A stretch of 64,000 nucleotides of DNA from PSRI01 sp041484195 (lineage in GTDB: Bacteria > Bacteroidota > Bacteroidia > Chitinophagales > Chitinophagaceae): the NCBI GenBank assembly GCA_041484195.1, contig JBGPHC010000013.1:1-64000 (forward strand), written 5' to 3'. This document shows positions 9,398-18,197 of the stretch, piece by piece. A model generated the notes under the pieces. It was given only the letters and a program-made list of their open reading frames with translations, ran no database searches and was not told the origin of the DNA. Made by a program: the position numbers and the translations under genes. Numbering within the stretch: the first letter of the stretch is position 1; the number at the start of each line of letters is the position of its first letter.

Positions 9398-9624
9398 ATT
9401 CAAATAGGTTTTCCCAATGTACGAAATATTTTTAACCTATACATGATGGTTATAATAATATTCGGTTAATGATTGCTTCATTGCTGAAGACCCGCATTTC
9501 CGGGCTGATCCATGTATCTGACTCGATATTAAATGCAATAATTTAAGATTTGTTTCTTATTTCATGGTCTCTCACAATCTCTTTAATCTATTTTCAAGCG
9601 CTCTGGTTCTCTGGCAGGACCGTC

Positions 9625-11235
9625 CTATTGCCTGATAATCCTTTCCACCTGCTGGTGGTCCTTGCTGAGTAGCTGCAAAAGGTATATGCCTTTTGGATAA
9701 GCCGACATGTTCATATATTGGATACCCGTACTTCCCCTGCCCTTGGCCAAAACCGCACCACTTATATCCGTCAATTGGTACTGGTAATCCCTACTCGCAT
9801 TTATCATCAGTTGCTCCTGCACCAGGGTTGATATGATGAAAGCAGACTTTGACGTGCTGGTATTTTTCAAGATTATGGGGTTGGAATAGTGGACCTCATT
9901 GATGATGGATGTCACCTTCAGTCTGTAATAAATGTCCGTTTCCCCGAAAGGCTGGTATGCAAATTGGCGGGCGTATCCGGGCAATTGTATCAGGGTCTTG
10001 AATTGTTTACTGTCAATTCCGGCCTCCAGTTCAAAACTTCTGATAGGTTCATCTGATTCAACCTTCCATTTCAATACATTCCGGTATCCTTCCGTAGTGC
10101 CCATCAGGCTGACTTCCCGGATCGCAAAAGGGCTGTTTAGCGCATAACCCCCGCTGATAGTATAAGATCCCAAACTGCCATAGTCACCATTACTATTTGC
10201 ATTTCCGGTACCCTCTACAGCGATGAAATAGGAGCCAGGATAGAGACTGGTGTCCACCCTTATATCCAGAGCGTTGGAAGAATCATAGACCCGGATCACT
10301 TTGTATCCTGAATCCATAAGCGTCAACTTCAGGTCGAGGTCGGCGCCTTCGTTATTAGCGCCAATGCTATAGGGATCGGCCTGGAGATTGAAGCGCACCG
10401 GCCGGGTGAAATTGAGCCGGAATACATCCTTATCAGTTACCGTGCCGATCAAACCATTCAGTTTGAAATTGTCTCCTGCGAAGGGTGGCTCCATTGCTTC
10501 TGCCGGTCCATCCGCATAATCATCCGCACGATAGCCGAAGCCATTTTCACCTGAAATAACCGACAAATTATCCTGGAACAGACTGCAACTGCTTTGAGTG
10601 GGGCCATTATTCCAAAGGGAAAAATTTCTTCCATAGCTAATTCCCATGATGGGCGCCCATCCGGTCTGTCCGCTTCCGGCTCCCGGATTATAAACAGAAA
10701 GAAGCCGGCAGCTCGTATCGTATTGAGACTGGTGTATCAGTCCCAGGGTATGTCCGCTTTCGTGTGAACAGGCTTCTGCAACCCATTTCGTATTATCGGG
10801 CCCAAGATTGTCTGCAAACACAAAGCAGGGTGTATCGTCGCCCCGGCGAAATGAATTGACCCAGGCAACCCCGCCGACTCCCGGGTACCAATTGCTGGTC
10901 TGAGTAACTATTACGCGCATGCGCTTGTTGAGTGGGGCATTCAGGAATACCAGGGAATCAGTTGTGATATTCAGATCGAAGGGCCTGTAATCCTCGGCCA
11001 CCCGGTTGAAGACTTCGGTGATCTGGAGTTCGGTGAACGCGGCCGGCGAGCAATTGATGGCGTTGGCATTGTTCCAGAGCGTATTGACCACGAACTGGCC
11101 GTCAAAATCAAGAAATATTACAGCTATAGCGCCGGGCCAGCTATTAAGTTTAGGCACCGCCCGGGAGGCTGAGCTAAGGCTGATGAACAAGCATACCAAC
11201 ACCAATCGAAATACACAGGGGAAAGGGTTTTTCAT
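9625..11235 (-). CDS. Secreted metzincin-like zinc protease with T9SS C-terminal sorting tail
   Basis: A 536-residue exported protease. It has a signal peptide (about residues 1-26), a zinc-binding HESGHTLGLIH at 158-168 that matches the metzincin HExxHxxGxxH pattern, and a likely Met-turn at Met197 (PIMGIS). A beta-rich region (about 260-370) resembles a pre-peptidase C-terminal domain, and the last 75 residues look like a type A sorting domain of the type IX secretion system, ending with YPKGIYLLQL and a basic tail. It should therefore be moved across the outer membrane. It lies 45 bp downstream of a small secreted protein gene on the same strand. Substrate unknown. Confidence 0.85.
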   Translation of the reverse strand: MKNPFPCVFRLVLVCLFISLSSASRAVPKLNSWPGAIAVIFLDFDGQFVVNTLWNNANAINCSPAAFTELQITEVFNRVAEDYRPFDLNITTDSLVFLNAPLNKRMRVIVTQTSNWYPGVGGVAWVNSFRRGDDTPCFVFADNLGPDNTKWVAEACSHESGHTLGLIHQSQYDTSCRLLSVYNPGAGSGQTGWAPIMGISYGRNFSLWNNGPTQSSCSLFQDNLSVISGENGFGYRADDYADGPAEAMEPPFAGDNFKLNGLIGTVTDKDVFRLNFTRPVRFNLQADPYSIGANNEGADLDLKLTLMDSGYKVIRVYDSSNALDIRVDTSLYPGSYFIAVEGTGNANSNGDYGSLGSYTISGGYALNSPFAIREVSLMGTTEGYRNVLKWKVESDEPIRSFELEAGIDSKQFKTLIQLPGYARQFAYQPFGETDIYYRLKVTSIINEVHYSNPIILKNTSTSKSAFIISTLVQEQLMINASRDYQYQLTDISGAVLAKGRGSTGIQYMNMSAYPKGIYLLQLLSKDHQQVERIIRQ

Positions 11236-11280
11236 GACCTCGGAATTTGATTTTGACGTCGGGTACGGATCAAAAACGGG

Positions 11281-11721
11281 TCAGTCCATAATTACATCTT
11301 CTACCTTGAATTTTTTTAGCTGATAATTGCCGCGATTATCCTGCTGCAATTCAAATCCATCGGCATAATTGTTGGTGAGAATCCTTCCTACATAGGTAAG
11401 GGAGCCCCCTTCATTCCTGGCGGAAATGGAAAATATGGCTCCTCCCATATCAGCGCAATCAATTATCACTGTTTTGAGATTGGCATATTTCACAATCGAA
11501 GCTCTTACATGCCCGCGAATAGTGAACTCAGGAGAAAGTTTTGCTTCTACAGGCGAACCTGCTGCCAGTTTGAAAATCTTTTCAATTTCGTAGGAAGAGC
11601 AGCTCAATGAATCTCTGTACCTGTCAAATAGGAGCGGTCTCATTTTGTGCTGTTGGGCACTTGCCATAAAAGTTGAAACTAGGAGGACGACTGAGCTGAG
11701 TCCCCGGGCCAGGTAATTCAT
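11281..11721 (-). CDS. Hypothetical secreted protein
   Basis: A 146-residue protein I do not recognise. The first 22 residues form a signal peptide (hydrophobic stretch ending SAQQ), so it should be exported. The rest has two cysteines (in LSCSSYE and IDCADM) and a beta-rich pattern, and ends in a short acidic tail. It sits 45 bp upstream of the T9SS-sorted metzincin on the same strand, which suggests one transcript and perhaps a chaperone, propeptide-like or inhibitor role. That role is only an inference from position. Confidence 0.7.
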   Translation of the reverse strand: MNYLARGLSSVVLLVSTFMASAQQHKMRPLLFDRYRDSLSCSSYEIEKIFKLAAGSPVEAKLSPEFTIRGHVRASIVKYANLKTVIIDCADMGGAIFSISARNEGGSLTYVGRILTNNYADGFELQQDNRGNYQLKKFKVEDVIMD

Positions 11722-11804
11722 GTCTGGGTATTCAAGGGTTTCCTCTTAAACGGAACCCGGAAAAAAATATTACTCTGCCCATCGAAAATGATCAAAGAAT
11801 TGCT

Positions 11805-12170
11805 TCAATACTGACCCGTACTGAGCAGTACCAGTGTGCAGGCTTCTTGCGCTTCAATGCCTTGTTTTGTTGCAAGATCATAGAGTTCCCTGTTTTCTGC
11901 ACCAGGATTGAATATGATCCGTTTTGGATGAAGGGATAAAATATAGTCGTAATATTCCTTTTGGTGCAATGGGTTGAGGTAAATGGAGACCGTGTCAACA
12001 TCCTTAAGTTCTGGTCTTTCTGTTTCGATGTTCACATCCCCCACGGTGGCCTTCCTGGCCCCAATGCCTGCCACCGGATGTTGTTTGGCACGAAGGCGGT
12101 TAATGGCGAGATTGCTATACCTTGCCGGATTATCAGAGGCTCCCAATACCAGGGTCTTCTTTCCGTCCAT
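11805..12170 (-). CDS. CoA-binding domain protein (YccU-like)
   Basis: A 121-residue single-domain protein with the Rossmann-like CoA-binding fold seen in YccU and in succinyl-CoA synthetase alpha. It begins MDGKKTLVLGASDNP, with the GAS nucleotide-binding loop right after the first strand, followed by VAGIGARKATVGD and the IIFNPGAEN segment typical of the family. I start it at the ATG at 12170; an upstream in-frame ATG at 12284 would overlap the preceding gene by 25 bases and add an unrelated leader. Function is not known for the family. It lies downstream of a TIGR01777 oxidoreductase gene and is probably co-transcribed with it. Confidence 0.85.
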   Translation of the reverse strand: MDGKKTLVLGASDNPARYSNLAINRLRAKQHPVAGIGARKATVGDVNIETERPELKDVDTVSIYLNPLHQKEYYDYILSLHPKRIIFNPGAENRELYDLATKQGIEAQEACTLVLLSTGQY

Positions 12171-12259
12171 TGAATAATTTTTATAAAGGTACGAGTAAGC
12201 ATTTTGAATGCATTTTTCCCAATCGGCCTCCCATAATTCCTGAAGGACGATTTTGCCAC

Positions 12260-13354
12260 TTATCCAGCACGGGGACTTTTCCATTCGTCCCTGATCTTGC
12301 CCAGCGCCGTTTCCAGATTTTCATATTTGAAATTAAATCCCGCATCCAGGAGTTTGGCGGGAACCACCCACCTGCTCTTCAGCAGCAATTCGGGCTCTGT
12401 ACCGATCATTTTCGCGCCCAGTTCCAGCATCCATTTAGGTGCGGGTAGGCCAAAGCGGTAGCCATAAACTTTCCTCAGCGTCTGCATAAACTGCCTGTTG
12501 GTCACCGGCTCCGGCGAAGAGCAATTAAGGGTACCCTCTACTTCAGGATGCTGGTCCAGCCATTCTATGAGACGGCATAAGTCTTCTACATGTACCCAAC
12601 TGAACATTTGTTTTCCATGACCCTGTCGCCCTCCCAGCCACCATTTCACCAAATTCCGGTATGGCTTTAATACGCCTCCCTGACCCAGCGTGATGGCGAT
12701 CCGCAGACATATTTTTCTGGTCTGCCTGCATTTGATTTCCGCGAATGCCTTTTCCCATTCCTGACATACTCTCACAGAAAAGTCATTGGCGAGTTTTTTT
12801 TTGCGGGAGGCAAATAAAAACGGCATGCTCCAGCCAATCCATCTCCGTAGGAAAGCACGGAGGTCCTGCAAAGTGCCGGAGGGCATATTCATCGCCTGGA
12901 GGCTGCTGATCTCTCCATAATAGTCGTCCTGCGGGTAATCCCTGGCGTTGCGATAAATGGTAGCGGAAGCAGCGTTGATCCATAACCGTGGAGGATGGGG
13001 AAGGGTCTGGATGGTTTTAGCCAGCAGTCTCGTGGCTTTCAAGCGGCTGTCAAATATTTCCTTCATGTTACGGTAATGATACCGGCAATTAACCGAACGG
13101 CCTGTAAGGTTGATGAGGATGTCCGCGCCATCCAGCGCTGTTGTCCAGGGCCCTGGATTTCTGCCGTCCCATTGCAGGTAGCGTATGGGTTTAACTGAAC
13201 ACTTGGACATTGATCCAATCATACTGGCATTGGAATTTTCGTGCGCCTGGTTTCTGCTGAGCACGGTGATTTCATTACCCTTTTGAAAATATTCGCATAT
13301 TGCCTGGCCAATGAATCCTGAACCGCCAGCTACCACGATTCTTCTATTTTCCAT
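12260..13354 (-). CDS. TIGR01777 family NAD(P)-dependent epimerase/oxidoreductase, copy 1
   Basis: A 364-residue extended short-chain dehydrogenase of the TIGR01777 group (YfcH-like; DUF1731 C-terminus). The Rossmann loop GGSGFIG appears at residues 10-16, a NLTGRSVN segment follows near residue 82, the ASATIY active-site strand near 129, and the MFSWVHVEDL motif near 248. It is longer than the second copy at 54058 (321 residues) because of an insertion at about residues 155-195 that includes a basic KKK stretch. The substrate of the family is unknown. It belongs to a run of leftward genes that begins with the UbiA/PKS operon, but the 113-bp gap to the GbsR gene makes co-transcription uncertain. 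Confidence 0.85.
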   Translation of the reverse strand: MENRRIVVAGGSGFIGQAICEYFQKGNEITVLSRNQAHENSNASMIGSMSKCSVKPIRYLQWDGRNPGPWTTALDGADILINLTGRSVNCRYHYRNMKEIFDSRLKATRLLAKTIQTLPHPPRLWINAASATIYRNARDYPQDDYYGEISSLQAMNMPSGTLQDLRAFLRRWIGWSMPFLFASRKKKLANDFSVRVCQEWEKAFAEIKCRQTRKICLRIAITLGQGGVLKPYRNLVKWWLGGRQGHGKQMFSWVHVEDLCRLIEWLDQHPEVEGTLNCSSPEPVTNRQFMQTLRKVYGYRFGLPAPKWMLELGAKMIGTEPELLLKSRWVVPAKLLDAGFNFKYENLETALGKIRDEWKSPRAG

Positions 13355-13467
13355 TTTTTAATTTTTTGAGTCTTCAGAAAATATCGAAATATCGCAACCA
13401 TAGTTATCAGAGGTAGCGCAAAGTGGGTAATCGTTCACAGGTTTGAATCAGGTTGCCGAGGGTTGGC

Positions 13468-13986
13468 TCAGCTTGTTTTGAATATTTTCATCAGGCTGCC
13501 GAGAAACCAATTCTCGTCGGCTTTGATCAGCGTTTCCAGGGTTCGGTCAGCCTGTTCCCCAACTCTCTTGATGTTATTGATCGCATCCGTAAAGGTTTTC
13601 ACTTCCTTGTCTCTTTTGTCGCCTTCCACTTCGCTCAGGTGGCCCAGCAATTTCAACATGGGATCCAATTCTCTTTTCTTTCTTTCCCTGACTATCTGCC
13701 TCACCACTTTCCAGATATCCTTTTCAGCGGTGAAAAATTCTTTCCTTTCCCCAGGGATGATCACCCGCTCCACCAGGGCCCAATCGATCAGTTCCCTGAT
13801 ATTCATATTGGCATTCCCTCTGCTGATATTCAATTGCTCCATGATGTCTTCGGCACCGAGTGGGTTGGGGCTTACCAGTAACAGTGCATGGATCTGCGCC
13901 ATGGTCCGGTTGATACCCCAATGAGTTCCAAAAGCGCCCCAGGAGGCTACGAATTGCTGCTTTGCTTCGGCTAATTTCATGAGCAT
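13468..13986 (-). CDS. GbsR/MarR family transcriptional regulator
   Basis: A 172-residue DNA-binding protein of the GbsR-like branch of MarR regulators. A winged helix-turn-helix occupies about residues 30-95, including GAEDIMEQLNISRGNANMN as the recognition region and a wing near GERKEF; the C-terminal part is helical and probably mediates dimer formation. It could start at Met1 (13986) or Met3 (13980). It lies 107 bp downstream of the FAD oxidoreductase gene of the polyketide operon on the same strand, so it may be the regulator of that operon, though position alone supports this. Confidence 0.82.
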   Translation of the reverse strand: MLMKLAEAKQQFVASWGAFGTHWGINRTMAQIHALLLVSPNPLGAEDIMEQLNISRGNANMNIRELIDWALVERVIIPGERKEFFTAEKDIWKVVRQIVRERKKRELDPMLKLLGHLSEVEGDKRDKEVKTFTDAINNIKRVGEQADRTLETLIKADENWFLGSLMKIFKTS

Positions 13987-14093
13987 TTATTTAGTCGTAA
14001 TACTGAAAAATCTCAAATGGGAAAATTCCAATCCAAAACTAATTATTAATTTTGAATTTTCAGAATAATTTGAAAGTTTGTGGAAAATCCTCG

Positions 14094-15254
14094 CTAGAAT
14101 GGGGCGCCATGTGTTTTGCGAATGAGTTTGTCAACGAGTCCCGGGAAGGGTTTAACGGATTGTATGAAGGTATTAGTGAGCCATTTTTTGCCGAAGAAAG
14201 TCTGTACCAGGCGACCGGTTTGTAACCTCCTTTCAAACAAGCGCGTCCAGTGGCGCCGGTAGGCAGATTCCATCTCATCCCTGTCCAAATTTCCCTGGAG
14301 AAAGGGCTGTATCTTTTCGAAGACGATTTTGGCAGCATGCAGCGCCATACTCATGCCATTCCCACAAAGAGGCGTGATCATTCCAGCTGCATCTCCAACC
14401 ATCAATACATGATTTTCTACCAACTCCTTTTTGTCGAAACTGATTTGGGCAATAGTGAGAGGTGACTCAAACAGGAATTCGGATTCAGTGAAGATTTTTT
14501 TCAGGTGAGGGTTCCTTTGCAGCACGATTGCTTCCATCTGTTGCACCGAATTATTGCAGCGCCCCAATATTTCCGCTGTAGTCAGGTAGCAAAGACAATA
14601 TTTTTCGTCCTCAATCCTGGAGATGCCGCAATATCCGCTTTCAAAATTGTGTAGCGCAATCTGGTTTGGGGGCTGATTGGACCGGACATGATATTTTACC
14701 GCGATATAGTTATTGAGTTTATTTGGCTTTTTTTGTGAGAACCGCCGCTCCCATTTCAGGTCAATATTGCTTCTCTTGCCGAAAGCGCCAACTACTACAG
14801 ATGCTTCGCACGCGAATGGAATATTTTGTTTTCCGGAAGTGGAACCAACAATGGAGAAAAGTCCATCGGAGAAACGGATATCTTCTGCCTTGGTATCCTC
14901 CAGCAAATGGACTCCCGCGTGCCTGGCCAGACCGGCGAGATAATTATCCAGCTTGTACCGGCTGATGCCAAATCCTCCAAGGGGTAAACTGTGTTCCATT
15001 AGATTTCCCCCGGGTGCGGACACCAATAGCGCTTTGATAACGGGAAGATTCCAGTCACTAAGAGGAACTCCCAATTCCTCCAGGAAATTCCAGGATTCAA
15101 AACTGATATATTCCCCGCAAACCCGGTGAAATGGAAACCTCTCTTTTTCAAGTACCAAAACTTCATAACCTTCCTTTGCAAGCAGGATAGAAAGGGAAAG
15201 ACCCGCTAATCCGGCGCCGACTATTGCAATGTCATATTTATTGTCTGTTGCCAT
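14094..15254 (-). CDS. FAD-dependent oxidoreductase, geranylgeranyl reductase/aromatic hydroxylase type
   Basis: A 386-residue flavoprotein. The dinucleotide-binding loop GAGLAG is at residues 13-18, followed by an Glu-ending second strand (VLVLEKE), the PFHRVCGEY motif typical of the geranylgeranyl-reductase-like group, and the second FAD motif MVGDAAGMITPLCGNG. The first ATG of the open frame (15362) overlaps the methyltransferase gene by 49 bp and adds 36 residues before the Rossmann strand, so I use 15254. In phenolic-lipid operons such as Streptomyces srsABC a flavoprotein hydroxylates the resorcinol ring to give a quinone. A similar role here, or reduction of the prenyl chain, is inferred from context. 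Confidence 0.82.
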   Translation of the reverse strand: MATDNKYDIAIVGAGLAGLSLSILLAKEGYEVLVLEKERFPFHRVCGEYISFESWNFLEELGVPLSDWNLPVIKALLVSAPGGNLMEHSLPLGGFGISRYKLDNYLAGLARHAGVHLLEDTKAEDIRFSDGLFSIVGSTSGKQNIPFACEASVVVGAFGKRSNIDLKWERRFSQKKPNKLNNYIAVKYHVRSNQPPNQIALHNFESGYCGISRIEDEKYCLCYLTTAEILGRCNNSVQQMEAIVLQRNPHLKKIFTESEFLFESPLTIAQISFDKKELVENHVLMVGDAAGMITPLCGNGMSMALHAAKIVFEKIQPFLQGNLDRDEMESAYRRHWTRLFERRLQTGRLVQTFFGKKWLTNTFIQSVKPFPGLVDKLIRKTHGAPF

Positions 15255-15313
15255 TTCATCATGACTATTGAAAAATGAACGCCTCCTGTTCGGTGCCGGT
15301 GCTGTTTGCGCAA

Positions 15314-16042
15314 TCAAATCTTCCTGCCTGCCAAAATTAGCCAGCGGAAGGCCCATTTCCACTGGATATGATATGAGCTGATCCCTGCCTCATCCAGAAT
15401 CTCCTGCCATTCGTTTCTTCTAAAGCCTCGCAGGACGGAAATAGGCGCGTCATGTTTTACAAGATAACTCTTTGAAAAAAAATTACTGAGTGCCTTGATA
15501 GAATAATATGCCAAGCCATGCCGGTGCAAATCATTGATGAAAAATCCTTTTTTGCTATTGCGCTCCATCCATTGCATCATTCCCACCAGTTCTGATTCGG
15601 TGAAATGATGGCAGAACAGGGACGAAAAAATGATGTCGGGAATGTTTCGGCCAAAATCCACGTCCTTATAGTCGGAAACTATCCATTGGAAATTCCTGCC
15701 ATTTGCCTGCCGGATGGCCAGGTCTATACATTCCTTCTTGATGTCGATCCCCAAAAGTTTTGTTGCAATATTTTTTTTTGTGCACCATCTGTCAATCGCA
15801 ATCAGGTTGTCACCTCCTCCACATCCTATCTCGCAAATGAACAGGGGAGCCGTTAAGGCATTATTATTTCCATTGGAGGAATGATTTTTCAAAAGCGCCT
15901 GGATAGCCCGGATGGTAATCCGGTGGCCACCGAGGTATGAGTTGATTGTATTCAGTTCCTCCATATTCAGCCTGATGTCTTCAAACGGAATATGATCCTC
16001 ATCAAGAAATTCTTTTTGATATGATCTTCTGGAAAAATCCAC
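15314..16042 (-). CDS. Class I SAM-dependent methyltransferase
   Basis: A 242-residue methyltransferase with SAM motif I (CEIGCGGGD) at about residues 70-78 and an acidic end to strand 2 (LGIDIKKE). The substrate should be a product of the neighbouring polyketide synthase, methylated on O or C; which one is not visible. It begins with a GTG at 16042: an in-frame TAA lies a few codons upstream and no ATG occurs before Met27, while the segment RSYQKEFLD fits the start of this family. The gene lies 47 bp after the polyketide synthase gene and 59 bp before the oxidoreductase gene, in one operon. Confidence 0.82.
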   Translation of the reverse strand: MDFSRRSYQKEFLDEDHIPFEDIRLNMEELNTINSYLGGHRITIRAIQALLKNHSSNGNNNALTAPLFICEIGCGGGDNLIAIDRWCTKKNIATKLLGIDIKKECIDLAIRQANGRNFQWIVSDYKDVDFGRNIPDIIFSSLFCHHFTESELVGMMQWMERNSKKGFFINDLHRHGLAYYSIKALSNFFSKSYLVKHDAPISVLRGFRRNEWQEILDEAGISSYHIQWKWAFRWLILAGRKI

Positions 16043-16089
16043 AACCGATGTTTAATGAAATTTCAGCTTTGATTAAGCGCCTGCTGCAT

Positions 16090-17178
16090 TCAGGAAAATG
16101 CCAGAAATGTTTCCATCGTCAGGCCGGGCCCAAAAGCAGCACCAAATATTTTTTGATTTTCTCCAAACCCAGGTTTATGCATCATCTCCTTCAAAACAAA
16201 TAATATGGTTGGGGATGACATATTCCCGAAATCTCGCAGTACCCGATAGCTGGGATCCAGGTGGCCGTTGCTTAGGTGAAGACACTTGTAAATCGCTTCC
16301 AGAATTCTTTTGCCACCAGGATGCACGCACCAATGTGTAATCTCATCTCTGCCGACGCCCGCTGTTTTCAATGCTCTTTCAACGAGTGGTTCAAAATCTT
16401 CTTCAATCAAATCGGGAATATAACCACTCAGTGTCATCAGGAATCCGCTGGAGGATATTTCCCAAGCCATATCTTTCCTGCCTTTTGGAATGATCTCGGC
16501 ATAAAAATTTTTCAGGGTGAGCCCCTTTGCAAGTTGGTTTTCGTGTGTGATGAGTGCGGCAGCCGAGCCATCTGAAAAAAGAAGGCTCGAAGCCATATTG
16601 TCACTGGTTGCTTCATGCTGAAAATGCAGGGTGCATAGTTCTGTGCAGACAATCACTACTTTCGCATCTGACTGGGTCTTGCAGATAGCATCCGCCATTT
16701 TCAAAGCATGGATAGCTGCATAGCATCCCATAAAATTTACCGAGCTGCGATAAATTGTATTCGGCAGGTCCATTAGGCTTACAATCTGCAGGTCTAGTCC
16801 GGGCGCACTCATGCCCGTACAACTCACGGTTATGAGATGTGTGATTTCCTCTGGTCGAATAAGTCCTTCTATGCATTTCCGTATGGCATCAACCGATAAA
16901 GGAGCCGCATATTTATGATACAGGACCATCCTCTGTTCGACGGTGGGAAATGGCTCGAGATTCTCGCTACGAGGATAGAATTTCCAATCCTTCACCGGGC
17001 GGCTGTAATCGGCAATGACCGAATACCTGGTTTGAATACCACTCTTATGATATAGGAATTTCAGTTTTCTTCGATCCGGTTCATTCAGGGCGAATACTCT
17101 TTGCATGAAATCAAGGATTTTATCCTGCTCATGCTTATATGGCGGCAAAGCCGTGCCTATGGAAACAATCTTACTCAA
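16090..17178 (-). CDS. Type III polyketide synthase (chalcone synthase-like)
   Basis: A 362-residue homodimeric-type condensing enzyme that extends an acyl-CoA starter with malonyl-CoA and cyclises it. All three catalytic residues are present: Cys152 (FMGCYAA), His286 (VHPGGK) and Asn319 (FGNMSSP). The SCTGMSAPGLD segment at 119-129 is also typical. The start is a TTG at 17178: an in-frame TAA lies seven codons upstream, no ATG occurs before Met25, and MSKIVSIGTA is the usual first strand. This TTG lies within the last eight bases of the UbiA gene, suggesting coupled translation. Bacterial homologues make alkylresorcinols, alkylpyrones or tetrahydroxynaphthalene; the product here is unknown. 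Confidence 0.92.
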   Translation of the reverse strand: MSKIVSIGTALPPYKHEQDKILDFMQRVFALNEPDRRKLKFLYHKSGIQTRYSVIADYSRPVKDWKFYPRSENLEPFPTVEQRMVLYHKYAAPLSVDAIRKCIEGLIRPEEITHLITVSCTGMSAPGLDLQIVSLMDLPNTIYRSSVNFMGCYAAIHALKMADAICKTQSDAKVVIVCTELCTLHFQHEATSDNMASSLLFSDGSAAALITHENQLAKGLTLKNFYAEIIPKGRKDMAWEISSSGFLMTLSGYIPDLIEEDFEPLVERALKTAGVGRDEITHWCVHPGGKRILEAIYKCLHLSNGHLDPSYRVLRDFGNMSSPTILFVLKEMMHKPGFGENQKIFGAAFGPGLTMETFLAFS

Positions 17179-18040
17179 ATTGATGGAGTATAAAGATTAT
17201 GATAAATGTCGAGTTGGTGCAAACAGAAGCAGTCAGATTGATTCGCATGGTATTGGAGAAATTTGCGGATCGCTCGTCCTTCCACACTTTTCCCGCCCAG
17301 GCAAAGAAAGATACGAGTACTGGCAGCATGCCGGTTGCTACGATGAAAAATTCTTTTACCTGCTTGGTTGTAAAAAAATAATAAGCCAAAAAGGAAAAAG
17401 CTATGCAATAGACTATTCCACAATAGATAAAAGTTCCTCTTTTACCTAGCAGATAGCTGATCGTTCTGACACCGTCCTTCAAATCAGATTCATGCTGGTA
17501 AATCTGTGTGAGAGGATAAAATCCGCCAATCAGCAGGCTGGATGCCACCATAGGTACAACAGGAACCGAAAGCGACTTGTTCGCACTCCCGCCATGATAC
17601 ACGAGCCAGAAAACCACGGCACCCTGGAAGATTATGACCGTCAGGTAACCAAGGATCGGATATTTTTTAAGCCTGATTCCACGGTAACTATAAGCCCTTG
17701 AAGAAAGAATATAAGCGCTGATTCCCGCGACAAAATAGAAACTGATGCAGAAACCCAGAATAATGGCAAGGATATCCATGCAAATGGTGAACCAAAATAA
17801 TTGTCTGCTGGGTTGCAAGGGATTCTTAACACCCCCAATACTTCCCTGATCACGGTCCATATAACTGTTGTAGCCATTGCTGGCGGGATAGACGAACAGG
17901 TGTAGTATCATAAAAACCAATAGGGCATTCGAACCTTTGATGGGTACTGCCTGGCCCAGCGCAAACCAATACACAGGCATCAGGAAAAAGGAAAAAGGAA
18001 ATCGCAATAATTGTATGGTAGAATATTTAATCATATCCAT
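17171..18040 (-). CDS. UbiA-like membrane prenyltransferase
   Basis: A 289-residue integral membrane protein with about eight or nine hydrophobic segments, of the UbiA superfamily that joins a prenyl chain to an aromatic or other acceptor. The first Asp-rich motif reads NSYMDRD at residues 58-64, so the usual NDxxD has Ser for the first Asp, and the second motif reads DLKDGVRT at 186-193. I start at the ATG at 18040; a TTG at 18064 is also open. It is the first gene of the leftward four-gene set and overlaps the polyketide synthase by 8 bp. A role in prenylating the polyketide ring is inferred from this. It could instead act on another ring, as MenA and UbiA do. Confidence 0.82.
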   Translation of the reverse strand: MDMIKYSTIQLLRFPFSFFLMPVYWFALGQAVPIKGSNALLVFMILHLFVYPASNGYNSYMDRDQGSIGGVKNPLQPSRQLFWFTICMDILAIILGFCISFYFVAGISAYILSSRAYSYRGIRLKKYPILGYLTVIIFQGAVVFWLVYHGGSANKSLSVPVVPMVASSLLIGGFYPLTQIYQHESDLKDGVRTISYLLGKRGTFIYCGIVYCIAFSFLAYYFFTTKQVKEFFIVATGMLPVLVSFFAWAGKVWKDERSANFSNTMRINLTASVCTNSTFIIIFILHQFE

Positions 18041-18197
18041 GCACCAGTACGGGAATTGAATCAATTTGTTTGCGTCGATTTGTAAAACTTATTTCTGCGT
18101 AAGTAAGATCGGGATTTTTGAACAGGTTTCACCCTTTCCCCGTCTTTCCACCCGGGATGCAATGGAGTGGTAAGAGTTAACAATCCAGGCATCAGGG

